Assembly (NCBI GenBank): GCA_003537755.1
Contig: DPQS01000050.1
Span: 11,064 to 42,978, forward strand
Direction of reading: 5' to 3'
Origin: Clostridiales bacterium
GTDB taxonomy: Bacteria; Bacillota; Clostridia; Christensenellales; CAG-314
Length of the DNA: 31,915 nucleotides
Shown here piece by piece: positions 20,856 to 29,832 of the stretch; the first letter of the stretch is position 1; each line of letters starts with the position of its first letter. The position numbers and the translations under genes were made by a program. Under the pieces are notes generated by a model. That model did not search any database, had not been told where the DNA came from, and saw only the letters and a program-made list of their open reading frames with translations.

Positions 20856-23800
20856 CTATCCTTTTGTAATCAATCCATACTCTACGCCCGCAGCCTGCGC
20901 ACGATACCCGTACTTGGTACCGCTAAGCGCGGCTTCGTCCGTGAAGTCCACATACAAAGTGTCGTTGACGTAACACTTGATGTTGTTGCCGTTACGCACT
21001 ACTTTTAACGTGTAGGTGTTGGCGGCGTTGAAATCCGCAATGTGCGTTACGGCACCGCACTGTTGCCAAGCGGGTTCACCGCCTGCCTTTGCCAAGTAAG
21101 CGTCGCCGTTGACGTTGATAAAGAAGAAGTAGTAACTTACGTCCTTGTCTTCCCAGAAGTTTGTCTTGCCGTTGTCGGTAAGACCGAATACGATACCGCT
21201 GTCGCTACCAGCAACCGTCTTGATGGTTGCGGTGATTGTTCCGTCCCTAAAAGAGCCTTCTTTGTTTGTCAGCAAAGTGTTAGTCATCATTGAGGTAATC
21301 TTGCCGTCGGCTTCCTTGGCGTTGCCGCTTACTATGTTGTAGTCTATCGGAGGAACGATATGTTCGGAAACGGTGTCAGTGGTAGTAATAGGACCGTATT
21401 CCACACCGTTACCGATTGCACGGTAACCGTACTTGGTACCCGTAAGCGGATTTGCGTCGGTGTAATCGATGTAAATAACATCGTCTACGTAGCAACGAAT
21501 ATTGCCGTCTTTCCACTCTACTTTGAGCGTGTACTCTACGTTGGGTTGCATGCCGCAAGGCAAGGATTTCAGTTCGTTCCAACCGTTGTTTATTTTTGCA
21601 AGGTAGACGCCGTTCCAACCCGTGATGAAGAATTGGTAATAGCTTACGCCTGCTTCCCAGTAGTCTGTAAGTCCGTTGTCGGTAAGTCCGAATACGATAC
21701 CACTGTCAGACAAAGTACCCATCTTAATCTTTGCGGTGATTGTACCTTCGGCAAAAGTTTCCGTTTTGTTGACAAGCAGCGTATTTCCCACAATAGTGGT
21801 AATAATTCCGTTGTTTTCCTTTGCATTTCCGCTGACTATGTTGTAGTTTGCGGGAGGAACGATACGTTCGGAAACGGTGTCAGTGGTAGTAATAGGACCG
21901 TATTCCACGCCTGCGCCCATAGTACGGTAGCCATACTTGGTACCCGTAAGCGGATTTGCGTCGGTGTAATCGATGTACATAACATCGTCTACGTAGCAAC
22001 GAATGTTGCCGTCTTTCCACTCTACTTTGAGCGTGTACTCTACGTTGGGTTGCATACCGCAAGGCAAGGATTTCAGTTCGTTCCAACCGTTGTCTATTTT
22101 TGCAAGATAAACGCCGTTCCAACCCGTGATGAAGAATTCGTAATAGCTTACGCCCGATTCCCAGTAGTTGGCAAGTCCGTTGTCGGTAAGTCCGAATACG
22201 ATACCGCTGTCGGACAAAGTACCCATCTTAATCTTTGCGGTAATTGTACCTTCGGCAAATGTTCTCTCCTTGGTAACCGCAAGCATCCAATCGGTTGTGT
22301 TTGTAACTTTATCCGGCGTGTAGGTGCCTGCGCCGTGAACAAACTTGTACGGCAAACCTTCCGCTTCCAATCCCAACGCAACGCGCACAAGACGAGTGAG
22401 TTTTTCGTAGCCGTTGGCGTTAAGGTGCAAATTGTCGGGAACAAACAAACTTGTATCTATATTGCCTTCGCCGTCTTCCACAACCGAAGCAAAGTCTACA
22501 AGAGTACACCATGCGCTATTTTCCGTTGCGAATTCCGCATACTTTGAATTGAGTACATCGATTTGAGAGTAGAACGCTTTTTTGCTTTCGAGAGGCACTT
22601 TGTTGCAGTTAATCAGCACAATCTTTGCCGATGGCAAAAGTTCGTGCAATCTGTTGAGCGTTTCGGCAACCGTAGCGAAGATGTTTTCTCCCGTGTTGGT
22701 GCCGTACATGTCGTTTATGCCGATCATATACACAAGTTTACTCGGATTGTATGCTGCCACTTCGTCGGTAAGGTTGAGCCAATCTGTGGCAATCGTTCCG
22801 CCTATACCGATGTTGAGAATGTTGTCTACGTCAAAGAAATCGGCTTTGTACGTTGTCCACAATTCGGTGTAGGAGTGTCCAAAAATAAGCGTGTCCACCG
22901 TAACGATGTCGGTTTTGTCGGATACGGCAAAATCGCTGAAAACAACGTTACTTACTTCCGCACGCACGCCGATTCCGTCGCCGTCAAGCGTTACTTGTTC
23001 CTTTATCATCAGTCTGTCGCCGACGTAGCAGTATGCTACTCCGTCCTTTACCACCACTTTGATGTCATACATGACATTGGCGGAATACATTGCCGACAAC
23101 GTGGAATGTTTTATTTTAGTGTAACTCGGTGCAATTTTGGCAAGAATAGGCGCGCCGACTTTGTTGACAAAGAAGAAGTAGTAACTAATACCGTCTTCCC
23201 CTTCCCAGAAATTCTTGTTTCCGTTGGTTTTTACGCCAAACACTATGCCGCTGTCCGTACCGGACAACACTTTTGCCGAAACCGTTCCGTTGGTAGCAAG
23301 CGTTTCCGTTTGGGAAATCATCATGGAGTTTTGCGATGTTGCCTTTATCTTTCCTACTGCCTTTTCGAAGTCACCGCTGACAATATCGAAACCTTCGGGA
23401 CGTTCGTGCGTGATAGTTTCGGCGGTAACTGTAAACTCGCTGTAAACGGTATTTGCCTTACCTGCGCGCAAACCTACGCTTGTACCCAGCAAGAAGTTTT
23501 CGTCGGTGTAAGTGATGTACAACACGTCATCTACGTAGCAACGTATCGTACCGTCACTGACTTCCACTTTTAGCGTGTAAGTTTTGTTTACGTCGTAGTC
23601 GGCAATCGGCGGTACGTTACCGCATTGTTGCCAACCGCCCGCAACCTTTCCGAGGTAAGCGCAACCGTTGATGTTGACAAAGAAGAAGTAGTAACTTGCT
23701 CCCGCCTCCCAAAACAGTTCCTCGTTGGCTTGCGTCATACCGAATACGATACCGCTATCGCCGATTTCGCCTGCTTTCATTTTGGCGGTAATAGTTCCGT

Positions 23801-24803
23801 TTTGCAATTGATACTCGTTGTGTACGGCAAGCGTGTTGGCTTCCTTTGCAACAAGATTGTTTTCTTCCTTTGCCAATTTTCCGTTGCGGACTACAAAATT
23901 GTCCACTACTTCGGCTTTGATTTCTACGGGAAGATCGTTTTCGTCGATTTCCAAAGGCTTAAACGTTGTGCCTTGTTCAGCCGCGCGATAGCCTACGATA
24001 ACGCCTGGAAGTTCGCCGAGATTACTGTTGCGATACACTTCCGTGTCATTTACAAACACTACCAACAAACCTTCGTTGTACTGCACCTTGATAGTGTACT
24101 CGTTTTGAGGATTGTAGGTTGCCTCCAATTTGGTAGAGTGTGCCAACTCCGTCCAGCCGCTGTCAACGTGACTGATGAGTACCGTTCCGTTGAAGTTTAC
24201 AAGTACGGTGTAGTAGTTGTTGTTTTCCCACCAACCTTCCGACTCGCCTTGCGCCGCGCCGAACACGATACCGCAGTCGTTTGCCGTACCGGGAGTAACC
24301 TTGCCGATCAACGTGCCTTTGCTAAACGGTTTGTCGAAGGTAATCAGCGTGTTGCCGCGTTCCGTCGTGTACGTTCCGTCGGCATTTTTGACAGCCGAAC
24401 CGTTACGCACGTCAAACAACTTGGTAAACTTTGCCGTAATGGTGATCTCCTTGGTTACGGGAGTATCCCAATTGTACTCCGTTTCGCCGACGAACCAACC
24501 ATCGAACTTGTACCCTGACTTGGTAGGATCCGCAGAGGGTTTTTGCGCAAACTCTCCGTCCTTGACCTGTTGCGTAGAGGATTTGATTGCCCCTACAATC
24601 GTCACGGTGTGGGTTACACTTTTGTCGCATTTGCATTTTTCGGAGCAAATCGGATCCTTGCAATCCGACGTACATCCTCCGCACTTCGGGCAAACATGTT
24701 GACAAACGTGTTTAGTGTCGTCGTTGATGTCACATGCGACAAACAACGCCATACACAATACGACGGTCAATATTACCGCCAATAGTTTTGCAACGTTTTT
24801 CAT
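20856..24803 (-). CDS. Large lipoprotein with six LamG-like repeats and an embedded SGNH hydrolase
   Basis: A 1315-residue exported lipoprotein (signal ends LFVAC, lipid Cys24). Next come a Cys cluster (33-64, many CxxC-like pairs), one InlB-type repeat (about 65-128, GYKFDGWF) and three LamG/DUF1080-like repeats (about 130-290, 300-465, 470-635). An SGNH hydrolase domain (about 638-825) follows: block I reads FGHSYTE instead of GDS, then NIGIGGT, GIND in MIGINDM, and DNLHLNANGY with the catalytic-type Asp and His. Three more LamG-like repeats (about 830-985, 990-1155, 1160-1315) end the protein. Each repeat has the DSGIVFGLT...YWE...SYYFFF and YTLKVEWKDGNIRCYVDD motifs. The domain order suggests a glycan-binding, deacetylase or esterase-type surface protein. 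It has an AAGGAGGAC SD. Confidence 0.88.
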   Translation of the reverse strand: MKNVAKLLAVILTVVLCMALFVACDINDDTKHVCQHVCPKCGGCTSDCKDPICSEKCKCDKSVTHTVTIVGAIKSSTQQVKDGEFAQKPSADPTKSGYKFDGWFVGETEYNWDTPVTKEITITAKFTKLFDVRNGSAVKNADGTYTTERGNTLITFDKPFSKGTLIGKVTPGTANDCGIVFGAAQGESEGWWENNNYYTVLVNFNGTVLISHVDSGWTELAHSTKLEATYNPQNEYTIKVQYNEGLLVVFVNDTEVYRNSNLGELPGVIVGYRAAEQGTTFKPLEIDENDLPVEIKAEVVDNFVVRNGKLAKEENNLVAKEANTLAVHNEYQLQNGTITAKMKAGEIGDSGIVFGMTQANEELFWEAGASYYFFFVNINGCAYLGKVAGGWQQCGNVPPIADYDVNKTYTLKVEVSDGTIRCYVDDVLYITYTDENFLLGTSVGLRAGKANTVYSEFTVTAETITHERPEGFDIVSGDFEKAVGKIKATSQNSMMISQTETLATNGTVSAKVLSGTDSGIVFGVKTNGNKNFWEGEDGISYYFFFVNKVGAPILAKIAPSYTKIKHSTLSAMYSANVMYDIKVVVKDGVAYCYVGDRLMIKEQVTLDGDGIGVRAEVSNVVFSDFAVSDKTDIVTVDTLIFGHSYTELWTTYKADFFDVDNILNIGIGGTIATDWLNLTDEVAAYNPSKLVYMIGINDMYGTNTGENIFATVAETLNRLHELLPSAKIVLINCNKVPLESKKAFYSQIDVLNSKYAEFATENSAWCTLVDFASVVEDGEGNIDTSLFVPDNLHLNANGYEKLTRLVRVALGLEAEGLPYKFVHGAGTYTPDKVTNTTDWMLAVTKERTFAEGTITAKIKMGTLSDSGIVFGLTDNGLANYWESGVSYYEFFITGWNGVYLAKIDNGWNELKSLPCGMQPNVEYTLKVEWKDGNIRCYVDDVMYIDYTDANPLTGTKYGYRTMGAGVEYGPITTTDTVSERIVPPANYNIVSGNAKENNGIITTIVGNTLLVNKTETFAEGTITAKIKMGTLSDSGIVFGLTDNGLTDYWEAGVSYYQFFITGWNGVYLAKINNGWNELKSLPCGMQPNVEYTLKVEWKDGNIRCYVDDVIYIDYTDANPLTGTKYGYRAIGNGVEYGPITTTDTVSEHIVPPIDYNIVSGNAKEADGKITSMMTNTLLTNKEGSFRDGTITATIKTVAGSDSGIVFGLTDNGKTNFWEDKDVSYYFFFINVNGDAYLAKAGGEPAWQQCGAVTHIADFNAANTYTLKVVRNGNNIKCYVNDTLYVDFTDEAALSGTKYGYRAQAAGVEYGLITKG
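21365..22300 (-). repeat. 504-bp tandem duplication within the lipoprotein gene
   Basis: The sequence from 21365 recurs almost identically from 21869, an offset of 504 bp or exactly 168 codons, covering the fourth and fifth LamG-like repeats. Long stretches are identical base for base (for example the CGGAAACGGTGTCAGTGG boundary), which marks a recent in-frame duplication. Confidence 0.88.
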
Positions 24804-24842
24804 AATGTCCTCCTTATAATAGCGGAACTTGTCCGCAAAAAA

Positions 24843-25565
24843 TCAACTAATATGTGTAACTGCGTCAAAAACTTTTTTGTAATTTACCACCACGACAAGT
24901 ACAAGCGGTACGGGCAACAAAACAAGCGTAATCACCCATGCCACAAGTTGCCAAACAAATGGTAACAGCACTGTGACAACAATCGGCAATATTGTCAATA
25001 ACGCCCATCCGACAAAGGAAAGCTTTGTAAAAACCAATTTCCAGCCGTTTGTCGCGACGTCCGACCACTTATCGAAATAAAACAAGTTTTGCGTAGCACA
25101 AGTAAACACCCAACTCAGGACAAAGACAAACTGCACTACGGCAACCGCAGCCAAAACGTAAGCAACCAAATCGGGCAGGTTGATTTTGCCAACCCACACG
25201 GTAGACAGTACCGCCGCCGAAAGGGACAACCACAAAAACACGGCATACAGACAATATTTTCCCGTGTTTTTTCCGCCCTGCCTGAAACCATCGGAAACGT
25301 TGCCGCTGTCCTCGTAGTAAAGGTTGGCGCAACACTTAGTAACACCGCCAAGTCCTACCGCCAACAGCAAGAAACAAGGCAAGTTGCCCATGCACCACAA
25401 ACTCAATGCTCCGCCAACCGCCTCGGACGCGCCGACAAGCAAAGCGGAAAAGCACTGACAAACGATCGTCCACACCGCCCAAGGCAAACAAAACAATGCA
25501 AAAACGGAGTTGATTGCAAAAATTGTGGACAAATGACTTTTGCACAACTCGGAAAATCTGTTCAT
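24843..25565 (-). CDS. Polytopic membrane protein, YesL/DUF624-like (tentative)
   Basis: A 240-residue protein with about six hydrophobic segments (roughly 15-40, 55-78, 105-127, 130-155, 180-200, 205-230). The layout, the loop with NLYYEDSGNVSDGFRQGGKNTGKY after the second segment and the place in a CUT1 sugar operon resemble YesL/DUF624 proteins, whose role in sugar transport operons is not established. No catalytic motif is visible. The ATG follows the stop of the regulator gene after one base and has no SD, so its translation depends on reinitiation after the regulator. Confidence 0.6.
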   Translation of the reverse strand: MNRFSELCKSHLSTIFAINSVFALFCLPWAVWTIVCQCFSALLVGASEAVGGALSLWCMGNLPCFLLLAVGLGGVTKCCANLYYEDSGNVSDGFRQGGKNTGKYCLYAVFLWLSLSAAVLSTVWVGKINLPDLVAYVLAAVAVVQFVFVLSWVFTCATQNLFYFDKWSDVATNGWKLVFTKLSFVGWALLTILPIVVTVLLPFVWQLVAWVITLVLLPVPLVLVVVVNYKKVFDAVTHIS

Positions 25566-25566
25566 T

Positions 25567-26499
25567 TTATATGTAATCTATGCGTACGATTATGTCCTGC
25601 GCATAGTCCCCGAAAGTCTTACCGAAAATATTCAGTCCGCCCTTGTTTTTTGCGTCGTCCTTGATACCAATACGCAACGTAAAGTGCGTGTCGCTTTCCA
25701 AATTCAATTCGTCTATCGGTAGTTCGTTTATTTGGTTTTCGTCTATGTACACGCCATAGCCGTCCACCTTGAAGGTTTTCAGTAGTCCGTATTGCGTACT
25801 GAAACTACTCCACCAAGACGGGGTAAGGTGTCCGCGCCTGTCGCCGAAGTCGCCCTTGCTTGTGTAGGTGCAAATTTCTTTGCCGTTTAGCCACAGGGTT
25901 ATGTCCGACGGCCAATCCATGTTGAAGTTAGGCGCTTCGGAACAAAGCTCGAAACTTATGTTGATTATTTGCGCGCGATGCCCGTACAAATAGTAGTTAG
26001 GTATGCGGTACTCCACATATCCTTCGCTAAACCACACTATGCCCGCATTGACGCGTTCGGGAAGATAAAACGCCGACGGCATATCGTCTACTCCGATTAT
26101 TTCCGTATCGCTGGCAATGCCGCAAATATTGCTGGCTTTGCAATCGGTGTAACTGCCGACGGGGATTTCCAACGAAATGCTGTTCATCTCCTGCTCGACT
26201 TGCTCGGACATGTCGTCCATGTCAAAAGTCACTCTGTCAAACTTGCGAGAAACGACTTTTGCGCTGCCGTGTATGCCGCGTGTGGCATTGATGTTGATTA
26301 GTTGCGCCTTTTTCAGCAAGCTGATGTGAAACGACGTTGTGGACAGCGGCTGGTTGAGAATGCAACTGATTTCGTTGATCGTGTAACTGCCCTTGCGCAA
26401 CAACTGCATAATTTTGCGCCTTACTTCGGATGAAAGGGCTTGCGTTACCACATTAACCTGATTGTCTTGGTTAAGGTCTAAAACGAGTTCCTTTTTCAT
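25567..26499 (-). CDS. ArsR-like winged-helix regulator with large C-terminal domain
   Basis: A 310-residue cytoplasmic protein. The N-terminal winged helix (about 15-80) has the ArsR-like pattern ALSSEVRRKIMQLLRKGSY, then NEISCILNQPLSTTSFHISL as the recognition region. A metal-binding Cys motif of classical ArsR proteins is not seen. The remaining 220 residues look like a beta-rich ligand-binding domain (EYRIPNYYLYGHRAQIINISFEL, ITLWLNGKEICTY, HLTPSWWSSFSTQYG), reminiscent of a jelly-roll. It is the first gene of the glycan operon and probably controls it in response to a sugar. The SD AGGAG is strong. The promoter contains an inverted repeat that could be its operator. Confidence 0.82.
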   Translation of the reverse strand: MKKELVLDLNQDNQVNVVTQALSSEVRRKIMQLLRKGSYTINEISCILNQPLSTTSFHISLLKKAQLININATRGIHGSAKVVSRKFDRVTFDMDDMSEQVEQEMNSISLEIPVGSYTDCKASNICGIASDTEIIGVDDMPSAFYLPERVNAGIVWFSEGYVEYRIPNYYLYGHRAQIINISFELCSEAPNFNMDWPSDITLWLNGKEICTYTSKGDFGDRRGHLTPSWWSSFSTQYGLLKTFKVDGYGVYIDENQINELPIDELNLESDTHFTLRIGIKDDAKNKGGLNIFGKTFGDYAQDIIVRIDYI

Positions 26500-26593
26500 T
26501 GTCTACTCCTTTCTTCCTTAGGCTGCAACAACGACATGAGTGTCACGACAAAACACACTGCAAAACAAAGCAAAATGCTGTTCGCTCAACTCC

Positions 26594-26623
26594 ATTATAG
26601 TTGACGAATTTTTGCGGTGTCAA
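26594..26623 (-). promoter_or_regulatory. Promoter and putative operator of the glycan operon
   Basis: TTGACA (26618-26623) and TATAAT (26594-26599) are 18 nt apart. An inverted repeat TTGAC (26601-26605) and GTCAA (26619-26623), centres 18 bp apart, occupies the spacer and overlaps the -35, a good place for a repressor. Confidence 0.75.
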
Positions 26624-26785
26624 TACCGACTTTCAAAAATTAAAAAACAACGTCGTTTGCTACAACTTTTTTGGAAGCAAATGTGGATATATTATATCAA
26701 AACGTATAAAGAAAATCAATGGTGATTTTTACTTAAAGTAATTTAAGATATAGGATTACAATACATATAAGACAAAACAAAAAAA

Positions 26786-26875
26786 AAGATAGCGAAAAGA
26801 TTTTCTTTGTGTTAAAGTCTAAACAAATGCGACCCCGACGGAATTGACAATCCCGATCGGGGTTTTTGCTATCTT
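26786..26875 (+). terminator. Terminator inside a larger inverted repeat
   Basis: ACCCCGA (26832-26838) and TCGGGGT (26857-26863) with inner pairing form a hairpin followed by TTTTT on the plus strand. An outer 8-bp inverted repeat AAGATAGC (26786-26793) / GCTATCTT (26868-26875) encloses it, so the whole 90 bp can fold as one long structure. No plus-strand gene ends here. Confidence 0.6.
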
Positions 26876-27334
26876 GAGATACCTGCGGCAACCTTAATTC
26901 CGTATAACATCTTGCATTCTATGCATATAAACACACGAAAAAGGCTAATGGCAATAACTGTTAGAATCTATATAAACTAGCCATTTTTGCCCCGTTTTTT
27001 GGCTTTTTGACCCCAAAAAACACCCGATCCACACTCAAACAATCCCACGCAAGGCAAATTGCTACTTGAGCACATGCACGGCCACTTCAAAATGTTGAGA
27101 GATTTTTTTACTTAATTGCCTTGAAAATTGTCCTTGTATATAAGTAAAATAAATTTTATATCAGCTAAATAAGCGCAAAAAAATGACGAGCGGTAAACTC
27201 GTCCCAAAAAATCTTGAAATCTGTTGAATGTTAGTCAAAAATGCTCGCAAGTACTTGACTGAAGTTATCGGAGCTGTCGAATGTAAGTTGCGTGTATTCA
27301 ACATACAATTTTACATCGTCGAACAAGGGCTTGA
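26876..27334. other. Intergenic DNA upstream of the recombinase remnant
   Basis: No intact gene is seen. It holds a GGCTA/TAGCC hairpin around 26943-26983 followed by ATTTTTG, and T/A-rich blocks. A 67-codon frame at 27228-27431 has no SD or family; it overlaps the remnant's frame and may be part of the same decayed region. Confidence 0.45.
27177..27203 (-). terminator. Minus-strand hairpin with T-run
   Basis: GACGAG/CTCGTC (6 bp, 7-nt loop) is followed on the minus strand by A and seven T. No minus-strand gene is found to its right before the Fic gene. Confidence 0.55.
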
Positions 27335-28288
27335 GAAAAGTTACATAGTAAGTCCTGCGACGATGCGCTACGACGTAACGGGCAAGCTAGCTTTTTCTTT
27401 TATAATGGGGACAACGTCATTGTCGAAATAACGATCAAACAAAAGACCCGTTTCTTTTCCGACTCCGCCCATTCGATTTTCAGCGCGGTTACCAAAAACA
27501 AACTCTGTGGCAACTCTATTCAAATAAACTATTTATTACGGGGCAAACTGTATTGCGGATACTGCGGTCATCGTCTGAACGGCGAAAGCGGTACATCTCA
27601 CACGGGAGAAAAATACTACTTTTACAAATGCTCATATCAAAAGAAGGGACGGGATAATTGCAGAAAGAAGACCATACGCAAAGAAGACTTGGAAAGCATC
27701 GTCCTTGACATGGCTATGGATTTGTTCAAAAACAAAATTGACCTTGACATCATCGCCGACGAAATAATACGAGTACGTAAAGAAAGCGCAAAAGAACACA
27801 ACGAATTAAATATCCTCGTAACAAGACAACGAGAAGCGCAAAAAGCATTGGATAACATAATAAAAGCAGCCGAGGCAGGATTTTTTACGGCAACAACAAG
27901 GGATAGAGCTGAGGAACTCGAAGACGAGATAGCAAACCTAAATATACTGATAGCCAAGGAACGCAACAAACTTGAACAAGAGATTTCACGCGAAGAGGTG
28001 ATGAAATACCTAACCGACGGCATAAGACAAAAATCCCCCGAAATACTGATAGAGCTATTGATTAACAAAATAACTATCTGGGACGACCACATCGAAATAG
28101 AATTCAATTATTCCAACAATACAAATCCCGACGAACACGAAAATGCTCGTCGGGATTTTTCTATTTCAAGAAACCTTTACGTCATGATTGCAACCAATTG
28201 CGTTTTGATTGCCAGCCGTCAGCTTTTGTACGACGCCCACTATTTACAAGTGGCGCAAACTACGCTTCAGGATTACAGTGTATCGTAA
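27335..28288 (+). pseudogene. Truncated large serine recombinase (C-terminal part)
   Basis: An open frame with no valid 5' end (in-frame stop at 27332) that contains the C-terminal half of a transposon/phage-type serine recombinase. LLRGKLYCGYCGHRLNGESG (from 27533) is the start of the zinc beta-ribbon (PF13408-like), continued by YYFYKCSYQKKGRDNC with the second Cys pair. A coiled-coil region rich in Glu/Lys follows, and the ITIWDDHIEIEFNY end is typical of the family. The catalytic resolvase domain and most of the recombinase domain are missing. Sequence before about 27440 does not look like a recombinase, so a deletion or rearrangement joint probably lies there. It marks the decayed remnant of an integrated element. 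Confidence 0.8.
28123..28161 (+). terminator. Terminator-like hairpin inside the recombinase frame
   Basis: AAATCCCGACGA and its exact complement (12 bp, 12-nt loop) are followed by TTC and further T-rich sequence. It is read as NPDEHENARRDF in the recombinase frame and lies about 125 bp before its stop. Confidence 0.65.
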
Positions 28289-28352
28289 CTATTGTTTAAT
28301 GCTTGTAGTCAACCCTAGCCGAGTTTTGCACCACCAACAAAAAAATAATATT

Positions 28353-29480
28353 TTAAGTGCCTGATTTCAAGATATCGATATATCTCGAATACTCAAAAAC
28401 TCTGTCGCGCGCCTTTGTGGTCGTTTCATTTAATATGCCGACTTCAATCATCTTTTTGACTGCACCTGATACGCCGTTATATGACAAACCGAGTGCGGTT
28501 GCGGCTCCGCCGATAGAGATAATCGGGTGCTCCTTGATATAATCGAAAACCTTTGAAACCGTTTCGGTTTTCTTGACAAGTTTTTCTTCGTCCGACTTGA
28601 TAAGCGAATTTATACTTTCTATTGTCTTGATACCGTCGTCGCAAGTTTCGATAATTCCGTGTAAAAAGAATTTTATCCACTGTTCGTAATTGCCTTTAGT
28701 ACGGACTTCGCTCAATCTGTCGTAGTATTCGATACGATTTGATTTAAGATACAGCGACAAATACAATACGGGACGACGAAGTATTCCGTCTGCAAGCAAC
28801 ATCAAAGTGATAAGCATTCTTCCGACGCGACCGTTGCCGTCCAAAAACGGGTGAACGGTTTCAAATTGATAATGCACGAGCGCGGTTTTGAGCAAGATGT
28901 CCATATCGTATTCGTTGATAAACTTTTCAAGGTCACTCATTGCCGTTTGCATATCTTCAACCGTTGGCGGAACGTATCTTGCAGTTTGCAAATTGCTGTT
29001 TGACGAGCCTATCCAGTTCTGACTGCGACGAAATTCTCCGGGATTTTTTTCTTGTCCGCGAACGCCTTGCATTAAAACCTTATGAGTATCGCACAAAAGG
29101 CGGTTGCACACAGGCAATTTTTTCATTCTTTTAATAGCATAGTTGAGTGCGTTTACATAATTAACTACGTCGTTTACTTCGAGATTGACCGCCACGTCAA
29201 CGTTAGGATTAAGCACGTCTTCCAAAGTTGCCTGCGTTCCTTCGATCTGACTGCTGAGCAGAGCCTCTTTACGGACGTATGCGCTCAAAAACAGATTCAT
29301 ATCGGGAATAAGTTCCGACGTCATATCCAACTTGCCGAGATAGTTATGCGCCTTAGAAAGCAACGCGACCATTTCAGCGTCCATTTCGATTTCGGGAAAC
29401 GGCGGCAATGGATTAGGTCTATACGCTTTGTAACCGGCAATACCGCCGAGTGCAGTAATATATTGTCCTGCTCTGTTCAT
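28353..29480 (-). CDS. Fic family protein (AMPylase-type) with inhibitory motif and C-terminal wHTH
   Basis: A 375-residue cytoplasmic protein. The core motif HPFLDGNGRVGR (210-221) is intact, with the catalytic His210 and the phosphate-binding NGR. The class II inhibitory helix is present in the N-terminal half as SSQIEGT (76-82, Glu80), so the enzyme is expected to be held inactive by its own Glu. A Fic_N-like region (about 1-95) and a C-terminal winged-helix part (about 300-365) complete it. Fic proteins transfer AMP or other phosphate-containing groups to target proteins; this two-domain form is common and its target is unknown. The SD AAGGGG is good. It is monocistronic and convergent with the recombinase remnant. 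It is more AT-rich than the origin-type genes. Confidence 0.93.
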   Translation of the reverse strand: MNRAGQYITALGGIAGYKAYRPNPLPPFPEIEMDAEMVALLSKAHNYLGKLDMTSELIPDMNLFLSAYVRKEALLSSQIEGTQATLEDVLNPNVDVAVNLEVNDVVNYVNALNYAIKRMKKLPVCNRLLCDTHKVLMQGVRGQEKNPGEFRRSQNWIGSSNSNLQTARYVPPTVEDMQTAMSDLEKFINEYDMDILLKTALVHYQFETVHPFLDGNGRVGRMLITLMLLADGILRRPVLYLSLYLKSNRIEYYDRLSEVRTKGNYEQWIKFFLHGIIETCDDGIKTIESINSLIKSDEEKLVKKTETVSKVFDYIKEHPIISIGGAATALGLSYNGVSGAVKKMIEVGILNETTTKARDRVFEYSRYIDILKSGT

Positions 29481-29509
29481 AAAGCACCCCTTGAAATTAT
29501 TCTGCTATT

Positions 29510-29552
29510 ATTATAGCCGTTATTTCGCAAAAAGTCAATATTGAGAAATAAC
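29510..29552 (-). promoter_or_regulatory. Fic gene promoter with putative operator
   Basis: TTGACT (29533-29538) and TATAAT (29510-29515) are exactly 17 nt apart. An 8-bp inverted repeat GTTATTTC (29519-29526) / GAAATAAC (29545-29552) straddles the -35, consistent with repression, perhaps by the protein's own winged helix. Confidence 0.78.
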
Positions 29553-29784
29553 AAGTCGCAAATATTTTTCATTATTTCATTCAAACGTTTGGTTTTTCTT
29601 GTCGAAACAGAAAAACTGCGAATTTGACTTTTAGAATAAATGCAAAGGTTGTTGCCATCCACAAAAACAAGATTATCCGCTTTTACGCAAATAACCAAGT
29701 ATCTAAAAAAAATATTAGTCGAAAACAACAAAAAAACTGTCGCGAGAGAAACAAACTTCCTTTGCGACCGCTTAATTAAATTTA

Positions 29785-29825
29785 CAAAAAAAACATAGCC
29801 AAACCGTAAAAGGTTCGACTATGTT
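29785..29825 (-). terminator. Terminator after tRNA-Val
   Basis: AACATAGTCGAACC pairs fully with GGTTTGGCTATGTT (two G-T wobbles), loop TTTTAC, followed on the minus strand by eight T. It begins 8 bp beyond the tRNA CCA end. Confidence 0.9.
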
Positions 29826-29832
29826 CCCGGAA

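Noticed and set aside
27228..27431. A 67-codon frame before the recombinase remnant
   Set aside because: No SD and no family; it overlaps the other frame of the remnant and is probably part of the decayed region, not a gene.
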